DNA of 50,135 nucleotides. Origin: an uncultured Roseburia sp. (GTDB lineage: Bacteria; Bacillota; Clostridia; Lachnospirales; Lachnospiraceae). The position numbers and the translations under genes were made by a program. The notes below the pieces were generated by a model, which was not told where the DNA came from, did no database searches, and was given only the letters and a program-made list of their open reading frames with translations. Of the stretch, positions 42,789 to 50,135 are shown piece after piece. The first letter of the stretch is position 1. Every line of letters starts with the position of its first letter. The stretch covers positions 1 through 50,135 of the forward strand of contig CANONN010000025.1 in NCBI GenBank assembly GCA_947567625.1. The letters are read 5' to 3'.

Positions 42789-44627
42789 ATGAAAATGAAG
42801 CGAGAAGATATTCGCAACATCGCGATTATCGCCCATGTAGACCACGGCAAAACTACGCTTGTGGATGAATTATTAAAGCAAAGCGGTGTATTCCGCGAAA
42901 ATCAGGATGTTAAGGAGCGCGTGATGGACTCCAACGAGATCGAACGCGAGCGCGGTATCACGATTCTTTCCAAAAATACTGCGATCACTTATAAAGGGAC
43001 AAAAATCAACATCATCGACACCCCGGGCCACGCGGATTTCGGCGGTGAAGTGGAGCGCGTGCTCAAAATGGTAAACGGCGTGATCCTTGTCGTCGACGCG
43101 TTCGAGGGCGTTATGCCGCAGACAAAGTTCGTCCTGATGAAAGCTTTAGAGCTTGCGCTTCCTGTCATCGTCTGTGTCAATAAAATAGACCGCCCCGAGG
43201 CCCGGCCAAACGAAGTCGTAGACGAGGTGCTCGAACTCTTTATGGACCTCGACGCGTCGGACGAGCAGTTAGACTGCCCGTTCCTCTTCGCATCGGCGAG
43301 AGACGGCTACGCCGTCCGTGAAATTCATGAACTGATCAACAACCGTAAAGATATGGTTCCGCTGTTCGAGACAATCTTAGAGTATATCCCCGCTCCCGAG
43401 GGCGACCCGGAGGAAAATACCCAGGTACTCATCAGCACCATTGATTACAACGAATATGTCGGCCGCATCGGCATCGGAAAAGTGGACAACGGCACGTTAA
43501 AAGTCAACCAGGAGGCCGTCGTCGTCAACCATCATGAGCCTGACAAATGCCAGAAGGTGCGCATCAGCAAATTATATGAATTTGACGGCTTAAACAAAGT
43601 AGACGTCGCAGAGGCCGGCATCGGCTCCATCGTCGCGATCTCCGGCATCGGTGATATCCACATCGGCGACACGATCTGCGCGCCGGAAAACCCGGTGGCC
43701 ATCCCGTTCCAGAAGATTTCCGAGCCGACGCTCGCCATGAATTTTATCGTCAACGACAGCCCTCTGGCCGGGCTCGAGGGCAAATATGTCACCTCCCGCC
43801 ATCTGCGCGACCGGCTGTTTCGCGAGCTCAATACCGACGTCTCTCTGCGCGTGGAGGAAACTGACAGCCCGGACTCCTACAAGGTCTCCGGCCGCGGGGA
43901 ACTGCATCTGTCCGTGCTGATCGAAAACATGCGCCGCGAGGGCTACGAATTTGCGGTCAGCAAAGCCGAGGTCCTCTATCACACCGACGAAAACGGCCAA
44001 AAATTAGAGCCGATGGAGCTCGCCTATGTCGACGTGCCCGACGAGTACACCGGCGCAGTCATCGAAAAGCTCAGCCAGCGCAAAGGCGAGATGACAAACA
44101 TGAAACCGATCACCGGCGGATACACCCGTCTGGAATTTTCGATTCCGTCCCGCGGCTTAATCGGCTACCGCGGCGAATTTATGACGGACACCAGGGGAAA
44201 CGGCATTATCAACACGATTTTTAACGGTTACGAGCCTTACCGCGGCGAAATCGCCTACCGCAAGCTCGGTTCCCTGATTGCCTTTGAGTCCGGGGAATCC
44301 GTCACCTACGGCCTGTTTTCGGCTCAGGACCGCGGAACCTTGTTTATCGGTCCCGGCGAAAAAGTGTACGCCGGCATGGTGATCGGCTCCTGTTCAAGGG
44401 CCGAAGATATCGAGCTGAATGTGTGCAAGAAAAAGCACCTGACCAATACGCGCTCCTCCTCCGCGGATGAGGCTTTAACGCTGGTTCCGCCAAAGATACT
44501 CTCTTTAGAGCAGGCGCTCGACTTTATCGACGTGGACGAGCTGTTGGAGGTGACGCCGGAAAGCCTGCGCATCCGCAAGAGAATCCTCGACCCGACGCTG
44601 CGCAAGCGCGCCAATATGAAAAAATAA
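42789..44627 (+). CDS. typA: Translational GTPase TypA/BipA
   Basis: A 612-residue ribosome-binding GTPase involved in ribosome assembly and stress adaptation. G1 AHVDHGKTTL, the switch I block ERERGITILSKNTA, G3 DTPGHADFGGEVER, G4 NKIDR and G5 SARDG are present, followed by the EF-Tu-like domain II, EF-G-like domains and the TypA-specific C-terminus (GLFSAQDRGTLFIGPGEKVYAGMVIG, KKHLTNTRSSSADEALTL). The start at 42789 has GGAGG at 8 nt; an upstream ATG at 42774 would contain that site. It is alone on the plus strand with a structured leader. Confidence 0.97.
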   Translation: MKMKREDIRNIAIIAHVDHGKTTLVDELLKQSGVFRENQDVKERVMDSNEIERERGITILSKNTAITYKGTKINIIDTPGHADFGGEVERVLKMVNGVILVVDAFEGVMPQTKFVLMKALELALPVIVCVNKIDRPEARPNEVVDEVLELFMDLDASDEQLDCPFLFASARDGYAVREIHELINNRKDMVPLFETILEYIPAPEGDPEENTQVLISTIDYNEYVGRIGIGKVDNGTLKVNQEAVVVNHHEPDKCQKVRISKLYEFDGLNKVDVAEAGIGSIVAISGIGDIHIGDTICAPENPVAIPFQKISEPTLAMNFIVNDSPLAGLEGKYVTSRHLRDRLFRELNTDVSLRVEETDSPDSYKVSGRGELHLSVLIENMRREGYEFAVSKAEVLYHTDENGQKLEPMELAYVDVPDEYTGAVIEKLSQRKGEMTNMKPITGGYTRLEFSIPSRGLIGYRGEFMTDTRGNGIINTIFNGYEPYRGEIAYRKLGSLIAFESGESVTYGLFSAQDRGTLFIGPGEKVYAGMVIGSCSRAEDIELNVCKKKHLTNTRSSSADEALTLVPPKILSLEQALDFIDVDELLEVTPESLRIRKRILDPTLRKRANMKK

Positions 44628-44743
44628 GGCAATGGTTCAGCCTGCAGCTGCGCAGTTAGCAGCCGATCGTGCCAATAGCCGGGAATCCGAAATGATTCTC
44701 AGTCGCAAAAACAGGCGCGCGTCCAGAAAAAATATATCCGACC

Positions 44744-44780
44744 AAAAACAGGTATGGCAGAAAACGCCATACCTGTTTTT
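44744..44780. terminator. Bidirectional terminator between typA and the MATE gene
   Basis: A perfect 15-bp stem AAAAACAGGTATGGC/GCCATACCTGTTTTT with a 7-nt loop, with T runs in both directions. It serves the convergent typA and MATE units. The 116 nt between typA and it hold nothing recognisable. Confidence 0.93.
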
Positions 44781-44783
44781 ATT

Positions 44784-46163
44784 TCAGGAAAGAATAGAAG
44801 CCGACAGCTTACGCATTTCATGAAATTCGACGCCGGCCATCACAATCGTAGCCACCGCCGCAAGAAAATCGGCAATCGGGCCGGCATAAAGAATACCGTC
44901 AATGCCCCAAACAAACGGCAGGGCTACAATGAGCGGCAATAAAAACAATATCTGTCTCGTCAGCGACAGAAATACGCCTTTGATGGCTTTGCCGATCGAG
45001 GTAAAAAAGGTGGCGGTAATCGGCTGCAAAAAGTTCAGGCAGGTAAACATCAAAAATACCCGGAAATAACTGATGCCAAACTGATAGTAACTCTCGCTGC
45101 CGCTTCCAAACAGAGACATAATCTGCCTTGGAAACAGTTGAAACAGCAAAAAGGAAAACGCGGAGACACTTCCGCCCGCAAAAAGCGCCAGACGGTAAGC
45201 TTCCCGCACGCGCTCATACTTCTTCGCTCCGTAATTAAAGCTCTCGATGGGCTGGCTGCCCTGACCGATGCCGATTACGATCGAGAAAAATACCTGATTG
45301 ACTTTCATGACAATCCCCGCGCAGGCCAGGGGAATCGCTTCCCCATAGACCGACAGCGCGCCGTAGTGTTTCAGCGAGTTATTCAGCACAATCTGCACCA
45401 CCATCATGGCAATCTGATTAAAAAAGGATGCCATGCCGATGGCGGCCACCTCGCGGACATAGACAAACCGCACCCGAAAATGCTGACGCCGCAGAGATAC
45501 CGTCTTGTAGCGGTACAGATATCGTATCACAAGGACCCCTGAAAAAATCTGTCCGATCACCGTCGCGACGGCCGCGCCTCTCATCCCCATGTCAAGCACA
45601 ATGACAAACAAAGCGTCAAGCGCCGTATTGATCACTGCGCCGGACAGGTTGCAGATCATCGTCATCTTCGGGCTGCCGTCCGCGCGTATCAAATGCCCGC
45701 CGCCGGTCGTCAACAGCATAAACGGAAAACCGACCGCGGTAATTCTCACGTATTCTTCCGCGTAAGGCAGTACATCCTGCGGCGACCCGAACGCCAGCAG
45801 CAGCGGCCTCAAAAATAACTGTGTGACAATCATCAGCACCGTGCCCGAAAACACCAGCATAAACACCGCGTTTCCGACATAGTAAGCCGCCTTTTCCCGG
45901 TCTCCCCGTCCCATATGCAGATTAAAGCAGGACGCCCCGCCGATACCGAAGAGCAAAGCAAGGGACAGGCAGGAGGTTGACAGGGGAAACGCGATATTTG
46001 TCGCCGCATTCCCCAGCGTCCCTACAGCCTGTCCGATGAACAGCTGGTCTACAATATTGTAAAGCGCCCCCACCAGCATTGCCACAATACTGGGAACGGC
46101 AAATTTGACCATCAATTTGGAGACGGCCGCATTTCCCAGAGGATTCTCCTGTTTTTCTGTCAT
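44784..46163 (-). CDS. MATE-family efflux transporter
   Basis: A 459-residue membrane protein with twelve hydrophobic segments, of the MATE (multi-antimicrobial extrusion) family that exports drugs or metabolites with Na+ or H+. The N-terminal SKLMVKFAVPSIVAMLVGALYNIVDQLFIGQAVGTLGNAATNIAFP and the mid-protein SFNYGAKKYERVREAYRLAL are typical. ATG 46163 has AGGAG at 11 nt; a GTG at 46175 sits right on that site. The first gene-sized neighbour upstream is 106 nt away, so it is probably a separate unit. Substrate unknown. Confidence 0.93.
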   Translation of the reverse strand: MTEKQENPLGNAAVSKLMVKFAVPSIVAMLVGALYNIVDQLFIGQAVGTLGNAATNIAFPLSTSCLSLALLFGIGGASCFNLHMGRGDREKAAYYVGNAVFMLVFSGTVLMIVTQLFLRPLLLAFGSPQDVLPYAEEYVRITAVGFPFMLLTTGGGHLIRADGSPKMTMICNLSGAVINTALDALFVIVLDMGMRGAAVATVIGQIFSGVLVIRYLYRYKTVSLRRQHFRVRFVYVREVAAIGMASFFNQIAMMVVQIVLNNSLKHYGALSVYGEAIPLACAGIVMKVNQVFFSIVIGIGQGSQPIESFNYGAKKYERVREAYRLALFAGGSVSAFSFLLFQLFPRQIMSLFGSGSESYYQFGISYFRVFLMFTCLNFLQPITATFFTSIGKAIKGVFLSLTRQILFLLPLIVALPFVWGIDGILYAGPIADFLAAVATIVMAGVEFHEMRKLSASILS

Positions 46164-46269
46164 TCCGTCATTCACTCCTTTTTCGCTATTCTAACCGGAA
46201 TCACCCACTTTCATCCCGGTCGAATGGTTGCTCATTTTATAACGGCAGTTTCTAATCCAATTCCCTGCT

Positions 46270-47124
46270 TTAAAAGGCGATGCCGGCCAGCCGTATCAGA
46301 CATCCCCAGAACACGCCGAACGCATACAGCACGGCCAGGATTCCCAGGTTCTGTTTCCAGTCGCGGTTTAACCGAAAGAGTACTAACACGCCGACGCCCG
46401 CATTGACCAATAGCCCGGCCATCATGGCTCCCGCTCCGATCATCCCGCCCATATAAAGCTCGGTGATCACCACGGAGGAGGCACAGTTGGGGATCAGCCC
46501 CACAAGGGCGGCCACCGCCTCTCCCAGCACGGGCACGGTAAAGAAAAACGCGCTGATCGCATCCTCACCGATTTGCGCAATCAGGGCATTGAGCGCCAAT
46601 GAGATCAAGAAAAGATACAAAAAAATCTTTCCCGTGTGCTTGACGGCAGAGAGAAAAACCCCCTCCTCACAGCGGCAGTGCTCCTCCTCGCATACGGTAT
46701 GAATATCCATCTCTTTTTCTTTTCGTTTTAAACATCTGGTATAGACGATCTCCGCCAGAAAACCCGAGAAAACGGCAATCAGAACTTTCATCGCCAGAAT
46801 CTTTATGATCATGTCCGCCCCCGCCGATTGTGCAATCAAAACCGGCAGCATCTCATCGGAGGTGGAAAGGTATACCGCGAGCAGCGTGCCAACCGTAATC
46901 ACCCGGCCGGCATAGAGACTGGACGCCGCCGCAGAGAACCCACACTGGGGCAATACGCCGAGCAGCCCTCCCCACAGAGGGCCGAACGCGCCGGCTGATT
47001 TAATGCGCCTGCGCACCTGATCGCCCGTGTTATGTTCTAACAGCTCCATGACAAGATACGTCAGAAACAGAAACGGCAGCAGCTTTACGCTGTCGATCAG
47101 GCTATCTAAAAAAACATCAAACAT
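46270..47124 (-). CDS. ArsP_2-like permease (putative metal/arsenical efflux)
   Basis: A 284-residue membrane protein with about eight helices in two related halves: LGVLPQCGFSAAASSLYAGRVITVGTLLAVYLSTSDEMLP and LVGLIPNCASSVVITELYMGGMIGAGAMMAGLLVNAG, each with a Pro-x-Cys motif, as in putative manganese or organoarsenical permeases of the ArsP_2 group. The cytoplasmic loop between them carries HTVCEEEHCRCEEG, a likely metal-binding cluster. ATG 47124 has GGAG at 7 nt. It begins 14 nt after the GGDEF gene and is the third gene of the S1-GGDEF-permease operon. No ArsR/SmtB-type regulator is adjacent. Confidence 0.85.
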   Translation of the reverse strand: MFDVFLDSLIDSVKLLPFLFLTYLVMELLEHNTGDQVRRRIKSAGAFGPLWGGLLGVLPQCGFSAAASSLYAGRVITVGTLLAVYLSTSDEMLPVLIAQSAGADMIIKILAMKVLIAVFSGFLAEIVYTRCLKRKEKEMDIHTVCEEEHCRCEEGVFLSAVKHTGKIFLYLFLISLALNALIAQIGEDAISAFFFTVPVLGEAVAALVGLIPNCASSVVITELYMGGMIGAGAMMAGLLVNAGVGVLVLFRLNRDWKQNLGILAVLYAFGVFWGCLIRLAGIAF

Positions 47125-47138
47125 TATATTTCTCCATT

Positions 47139-49040
47139 TCACTGGCGCGTTACCCTGCGCAGACGCTTCTCTTCATACATCGCTCTGTCCGCAGTCTCCA
47201 GGCACACGTCGATGGCCAACGGCGCCTCCTTTGTGGAGACCGTGTAACCAATGCTTGCGCCCAGCTCATAGGGAAGCGACTCCATCACGGTATACATAGA
47301 CAGCGTATCCGCAATGTGCTTCTTGCGCTCCTCCCAGAACGCCAACTCATTTTCATGCGCCAAAATAATAAACTCATCACCGCCGTAGCGAATCACAATA
47401 TCATCCCTGCCGACCGCCTCTTTCAAGGTGTCGGCCACGATGCAGATCGCGTGATTGCCGGCCAGATGACCGTAATTGTCGTTGATCTTTTTGAGGCCGT
47501 CCATATCCACCATGGCGATCGAATACTCTCCTCCCGCAGAGAAATCCGCGGAAAAGCGCTCCAGCGCGAACCGGTTATATAACCCCGTCATCGCGTCCCG
47601 CATATGCAGCTCATCAAGCTGCACGATCGTGCTCTGCAATATCATCTGCCGATGCAAATTTTCGATGCTGCTGCATATACTCTCATGGCAGATGCGGTAA
47701 TTATACACGTCGATCGGCAGGCTCGCATTGATGATCACAATGTAGCCAAATACAAACTCTTTGTGGTGAATCGGATAAAAGATAAACATATCCCCGGCCA
47801 TAGGCTCCACCGGCACAAGCCGGCGCAGGGAAAACTTTTGATCGCGTATCGCGCCGCCGCGGTATGTATTGCCGCACAAGGCCACCATCGTTGTATCGTA
47901 GGCCCTGCCGTCATCCAAAACTTTATGTCTGTCACCCGCACCGATGATATAGTTCAAGTCGCTCTCATTCAGGCAGCATACAAACTCGTCACATCCTACC
48001 CCCTGCAAAAGTTCGCAGATATTTTCGCCCAGCTTATCTAAAGAGTCCACTTCCTCGAGCGTATCGTTGTAGTGCATCATGCGGCTGATCTGGCCGCCGG
48101 CCTCCACCTTGGCCAATATAATCTCCTGATAGCGCTCCTCGATCTGACGGCTCTGGCACTGCACGCAGCCGCAGCTCTCCCCGATATAAATCTTGGCCCG
48201 CACATAGTTTTCGTGCGGCACACGCTTGCCGTTTAACATATCGTGCAGCGCCTGCACCGCGCGCTCCGCCATCGTGCGGTCCCTGCGGTTCGCGCCGGTG
48301 ATATCCGGGCGAAACGCGATGCTGTTGACACTGCGGTTGAGCGAACAGAGCTTTATCCCTTTTGGCACCAGCACACCGCGCTCCTTGAGCTCCAGGTAGA
48401 GCCCGATCGCACTGATGTCATGCGTACAGAGCACTGCATCGGCGTCCATGGCGCCGCGCTCCGCAAACTTTTGATAGATTTTGCGGCCGTCGGGTATTGA
48501 AACGTTGACACTGATGTGCCGCTTTTCCTCGAGCGGGATATGATATTTTTTTAATGTGTCCTCGTAGCCCCGGACACTCTGCTCCCCGATCTCGTTGTTG
48601 CCGTCCGTTACCAGATTGATCTTCCTGCAATCGTGCTCCTCGATCAAATGCTCCAACAAAAGACATGCGGCCTCATAAGAATCTATGAGGAAAAAGGGCG
48701 CTTTCTCTGTATGATAGTTTAAACAGACCAGCGGGATATTTCGGTCTTCAATCTGCGCCACCAAAGCTTTGAGCATCTGCTGATTGGCGATGGTATTGCC
48801 CTCTAAGATGCAGCCGTCAAACGGTATCTCGTCTAAAAGCTGGTAGATCGACACCTCGCCCTCATCATAGGGGGACATGACATTGCACATCGCATAATTG
48901 GTAAATACATAGAGCGCATAGCTGCCCAATCTCGTCAACTCACTGTGAACGGCCTTAATCACATTCTTGTGGCGTTCAAAGTTAGCCGCATTGATAATCA
49001 GCGCAATTTTCTTATACTCGGCTTCATGCATATCTTTCAT
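47139..49040 (-). CDS. LacI-type-sensor GGDEF diguanylate cyclase
   Basis: A 633-residue soluble protein. Residues about 10-285 resemble the ligand-binding half of LacI-family regulators (IALIINAANFERHKNVIKAVHSEL, FDGCILEGNTI, KINLVTDGNNEIGEQSVRGYEDTLKKY, DAVLCTHDISAIGLYLELKERG) without the DNA-binding helix-turn-helix. A linker with CGCVQC, a GAF-like region, and a C-terminal GGDEF domain (RYGGDEFIILAHENE, near 585) follow. No RxxD inhibitory site stands at the proper place. It likely makes c-di-GMP in response to a small molecule in the cytosol. ATG 49040 has AAGAGGG at 5 nt. It follows the S1 gene by 10 nt. Confidence 0.9.
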   Translation of the reverse strand: MKDMHEAEYKKIALIINAANFERHKNVIKAVHSELTRLGSYALYVFTNYAMCNVMSPYDEGEVSIYQLLDEIPFDGCILEGNTIANQQMLKALVAQIEDRNIPLVCLNYHTEKAPFFLIDSYEAACLLLEHLIEEHDCRKINLVTDGNNEIGEQSVRGYEDTLKKYHIPLEEKRHISVNVSIPDGRKIYQKFAERGAMDADAVLCTHDISAIGLYLELKERGVLVPKGIKLCSLNRSVNSIAFRPDITGANRRDRTMAERAVQALHDMLNGKRVPHENYVRAKIYIGESCGCVQCQSRQIEERYQEIILAKVEAGGQISRMMHYNDTLEEVDSLDKLGENICELLQGVGCDEFVCCLNESDLNYIIGAGDRHKVLDDGRAYDTTMVALCGNTYRGGAIRDQKFSLRRLVPVEPMAGDMFIFYPIHHKEFVFGYIVIINASLPIDVYNYRICHESICSSIENLHRQMILQSTIVQLDELHMRDAMTGLYNRFALERFSADFSAGGEYSIAMVDMDGLKKINDNYGHLAGNHAICIVADTLKEAVGRDDIVIRYGGDEFIILAHENELAFWEERKKHIADTLSMYTVMESLPYELGASIGYTVSTKEAPLAIDVCLETADRAMYEEKRLRRVTRQ

Positions 49041-49050
49041 TGATACCCTC

Positions 49051-49953
49051 TTAATCGAACTTAAATCCTGCCAGCAGAGAACCGAGACTGGTGCCTGTCG
49101 TCTCGTCACTGGTATATGCCGACAAATCCTCCACCGTCTCCGTATCCACCATCTCTTCTTCCAACGCTTTCATACTCAGGCTGATCTTGTTATCATTGGT
49201 ATTTAGCACCTTTGCCTTTACCTTCTGTCCTTCTTTGAGGACTTCCGACGGCTTTTTGATTCTGCGCTCACTGATCTGCGAAATGTGTACCAGGCCGCTT
49301 AACCCGTCCCCAAGGCTTACGAATGCGCCGTATGGCATCAGAGACTCCACGGTACCCTCGAGCACGGTGCCCGGCACGATCATCGAAATCTTGTGGTTGC
49401 GCTCCGTCTCCGCTTCCTCCCTGGCCACGCTCTTAGCGGAAAGCACGAGCTTGTCATGCTCTGCGTCCACGGTGATGACACGCACGCGAAGCTCTTTTCC
49501 AATCCACTCGTCAAGGTTTTCCACATAGTCAAGCGAGATCTGGGACGCGGGGATAAATCCGCGTATTCCCTCAAGAAACGCGACAACACCGCCCTTAACG
49601 CTCTCTTTGACGCGGACGGGTACGATCGTCTCCTGCTCTTTTAGCTCTTTTAACTTATCCCAGGCCAGCACCTCATTGGCCTCTTTCTTGGATAACAGGA
49701 TATTGCCGGCGCCGTCGTCACATTTTATGACCGTGGCCTCTATGATATCGCCCACCGCGACATCGCGCACCGGTGAAAAATCCGGGTCGTTGCTGATATC
49801 CTCCGCCTTGATAATCCCGGGTGCATAATATTTTAAATCGAGCGTCACTTCCTCCTCGTCCACCGCTATCACGGTGCCGGAAATGATATCGCCCTCATGA
49901 ATCCGGCGAAATGACGCCTCCAGCTCTGCCTTGTAATCGTCCATTGTCTCCAT
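49051..49953 (-). CDS. S1-domain RNA-binding protein
   Basis: A 300-residue protein with three S1 OB-fold domains (about 18-90, 105-175 and 192-262). The last is the most canonical: VPGTVLEGTVESLMPYGAFVSLGDGLSGLVHISQISERRIKKPSEVLKEGQKVKAKVLNTNDNKISLSMKA. It resembles the shortened ribosomal-S1-like proteins of Firmicutes, which bind mRNA or ribosomes; classical S1 has four to six domains. GGAGG is 9 nt before the ATG. It is the first gene of an operon with a GGDEF protein and a permease. Confidence 0.92.
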   Translation of the reverse strand: METMDDYKAELEASFRRIHEGDIISGTVIAVDEEEVTLDLKYYAPGIIKAEDISNDPDFSPVRDVAVGDIIEATVIKCDDGAGNILLSKKEANEVLAWDKLKELKEQETIVPVRVKESVKGGVVAFLEGIRGFIPASQISLDYVENLDEWIGKELRVRVITVDAEHDKLVLSAKSVAREEAETERNHKISMIVPGTVLEGTVESLMPYGAFVSLGDGLSGLVHISQISERRIKKPSEVLKEGQKVKAKVLNTNDNKISLSMKALEEEMVDTETVEDLSAYTSDETTGTSLGSLLAGFKFD

Positions 49954-50022
49954 AGTCCAATTCCTCCGTTCTATACTTCCATACGATATAGTGCTTATTT
50001 CCCATAACCGTTATTTTCTATA

Positions 50023-50051
50023 ATTATAACTCTTTTTGTAACAACAAACAA
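50023..50051 (-). promoter_or_regulatory. Promoter of the S1-GGDEF-permease operon
   Basis: A perfect TATAAT (50023-50028) and TTGTTT (50046-50051) are 17 nt apart on the minus strand, about 70 nt before the S1 gene. Confidence 0.6.
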
Positions 50052-50080
50052 TAGGCAATTGCAAAACCATACCGCCGCAT

Positions 50081-50135
50081 GTAACTATTCCGCCTTCGGC
50101 TTCATAGTTACGGAATCCGGCTCATTTAAAGTTTG
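50081..50135 (+). repeat. Modular palindromic repeat, copy 4, cut by the window edge
   Basis: The GTAACTAT/ATAGTTAC hairpin (50081-50111) is followed by GGAATCCGGCTCATTTAAAGTTTG, the same order as in copy 1 read on its minus strand. The rest of the unit is outside the window. Confidence 0.88.

Overview
The window looks like the chromosome of an anaerobic Firmicute of the Lachnospiraceae/Clostridia type. Reasons: near-consensus AGGAGG ribosome binding sites, a lysine riboswitch of the Firmicutes kind, class III fructose-1,6-bisphosphatase, an arginine-to-spermidine operon using the carboxynorspermidine enzymes, an ECF-type uptake subunit, and many c-di-GMP and two-component genes. This is inferred from gene content; there is no rRNA to confirm it. 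I see no tRNA, rRNA, CRISPR array, transposase, integrase or prophage gene. Most genes lie on the minus strand.

Layout. 1-1.4 kb: argG (+) ends at a bidirectional terminator facing an OPT-transporter/PqqD operon (-). 3.76-4.57 kb: a long gene-poor leader packed with hairpins, short SD-preceded ORFs and one copy of a dispersed palindromic repeat. 4.6-7.1 kb: an ECF S component (+), a hypothetical protein and O-acetylhomoserine sulfhydrylase (-). 7.2-13.5 kb: diguanylate cyclase, response regulator, histidine kinase, ABC ATPase and FtsX-type permease in one direction. 13.6-18.8 kb: a YitT-family protein, then a hybrid sensor kinase next to a lipoprotein sugar-binding protein (LuxPQ-like layout). 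18.9-22.8 kb: a frameshifted membrane GDPD gene, an SCP2-domain protein with a repetitive tail, a small XRE regulator with a perfect operator palindrome, and two unrecognised genes. 22.8-25.4 kb: lysA and azlCD. 25.5 kb: a lytic transglycosylase.

26.5-33.9 kb is the metabolic centrepiece: speA, speE, carboxynorspermidine dehydrogenase, carboxynorspermidine decarboxylase, aguA and aguB. Together they can take arginine through agmatine and N-carbamoylputrescine to putrescine and add an aminopropyl group from aspartate semialdehyde. Upstream, on the same strand, a strong promoter and an intrinsic terminator bracket a roughly 290-nt structured RNA with no convincing gene (34.03-34.32 kb). It is the best candidate here for an undescribed element: either a stand-alone ncRNA or an attenuated leader of the polyamine operon.

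34.4-42.3 kb: a chemoreceptor, then dapA-dapB-fbp-nfo behind a clear lysine riboswitch with terminator and near-perfect promoter, and a double-OB-fold SSB. 42.3-44.6 kb: typA with a structured 5' leader. 44.8-50 kb: a MATE transporter and an operon of S1-domain protein, LacI-type-sensor/GGDEF protein and an ArsP_2-like permease. The window ends inside another copy of the palindromic repeat.

Two themes recur: (1) a modular palindromic repeat in at least four intergenic places, and (2) leaders with several SD-ATG micro-ORFs (before the OPT gene and before aguA).
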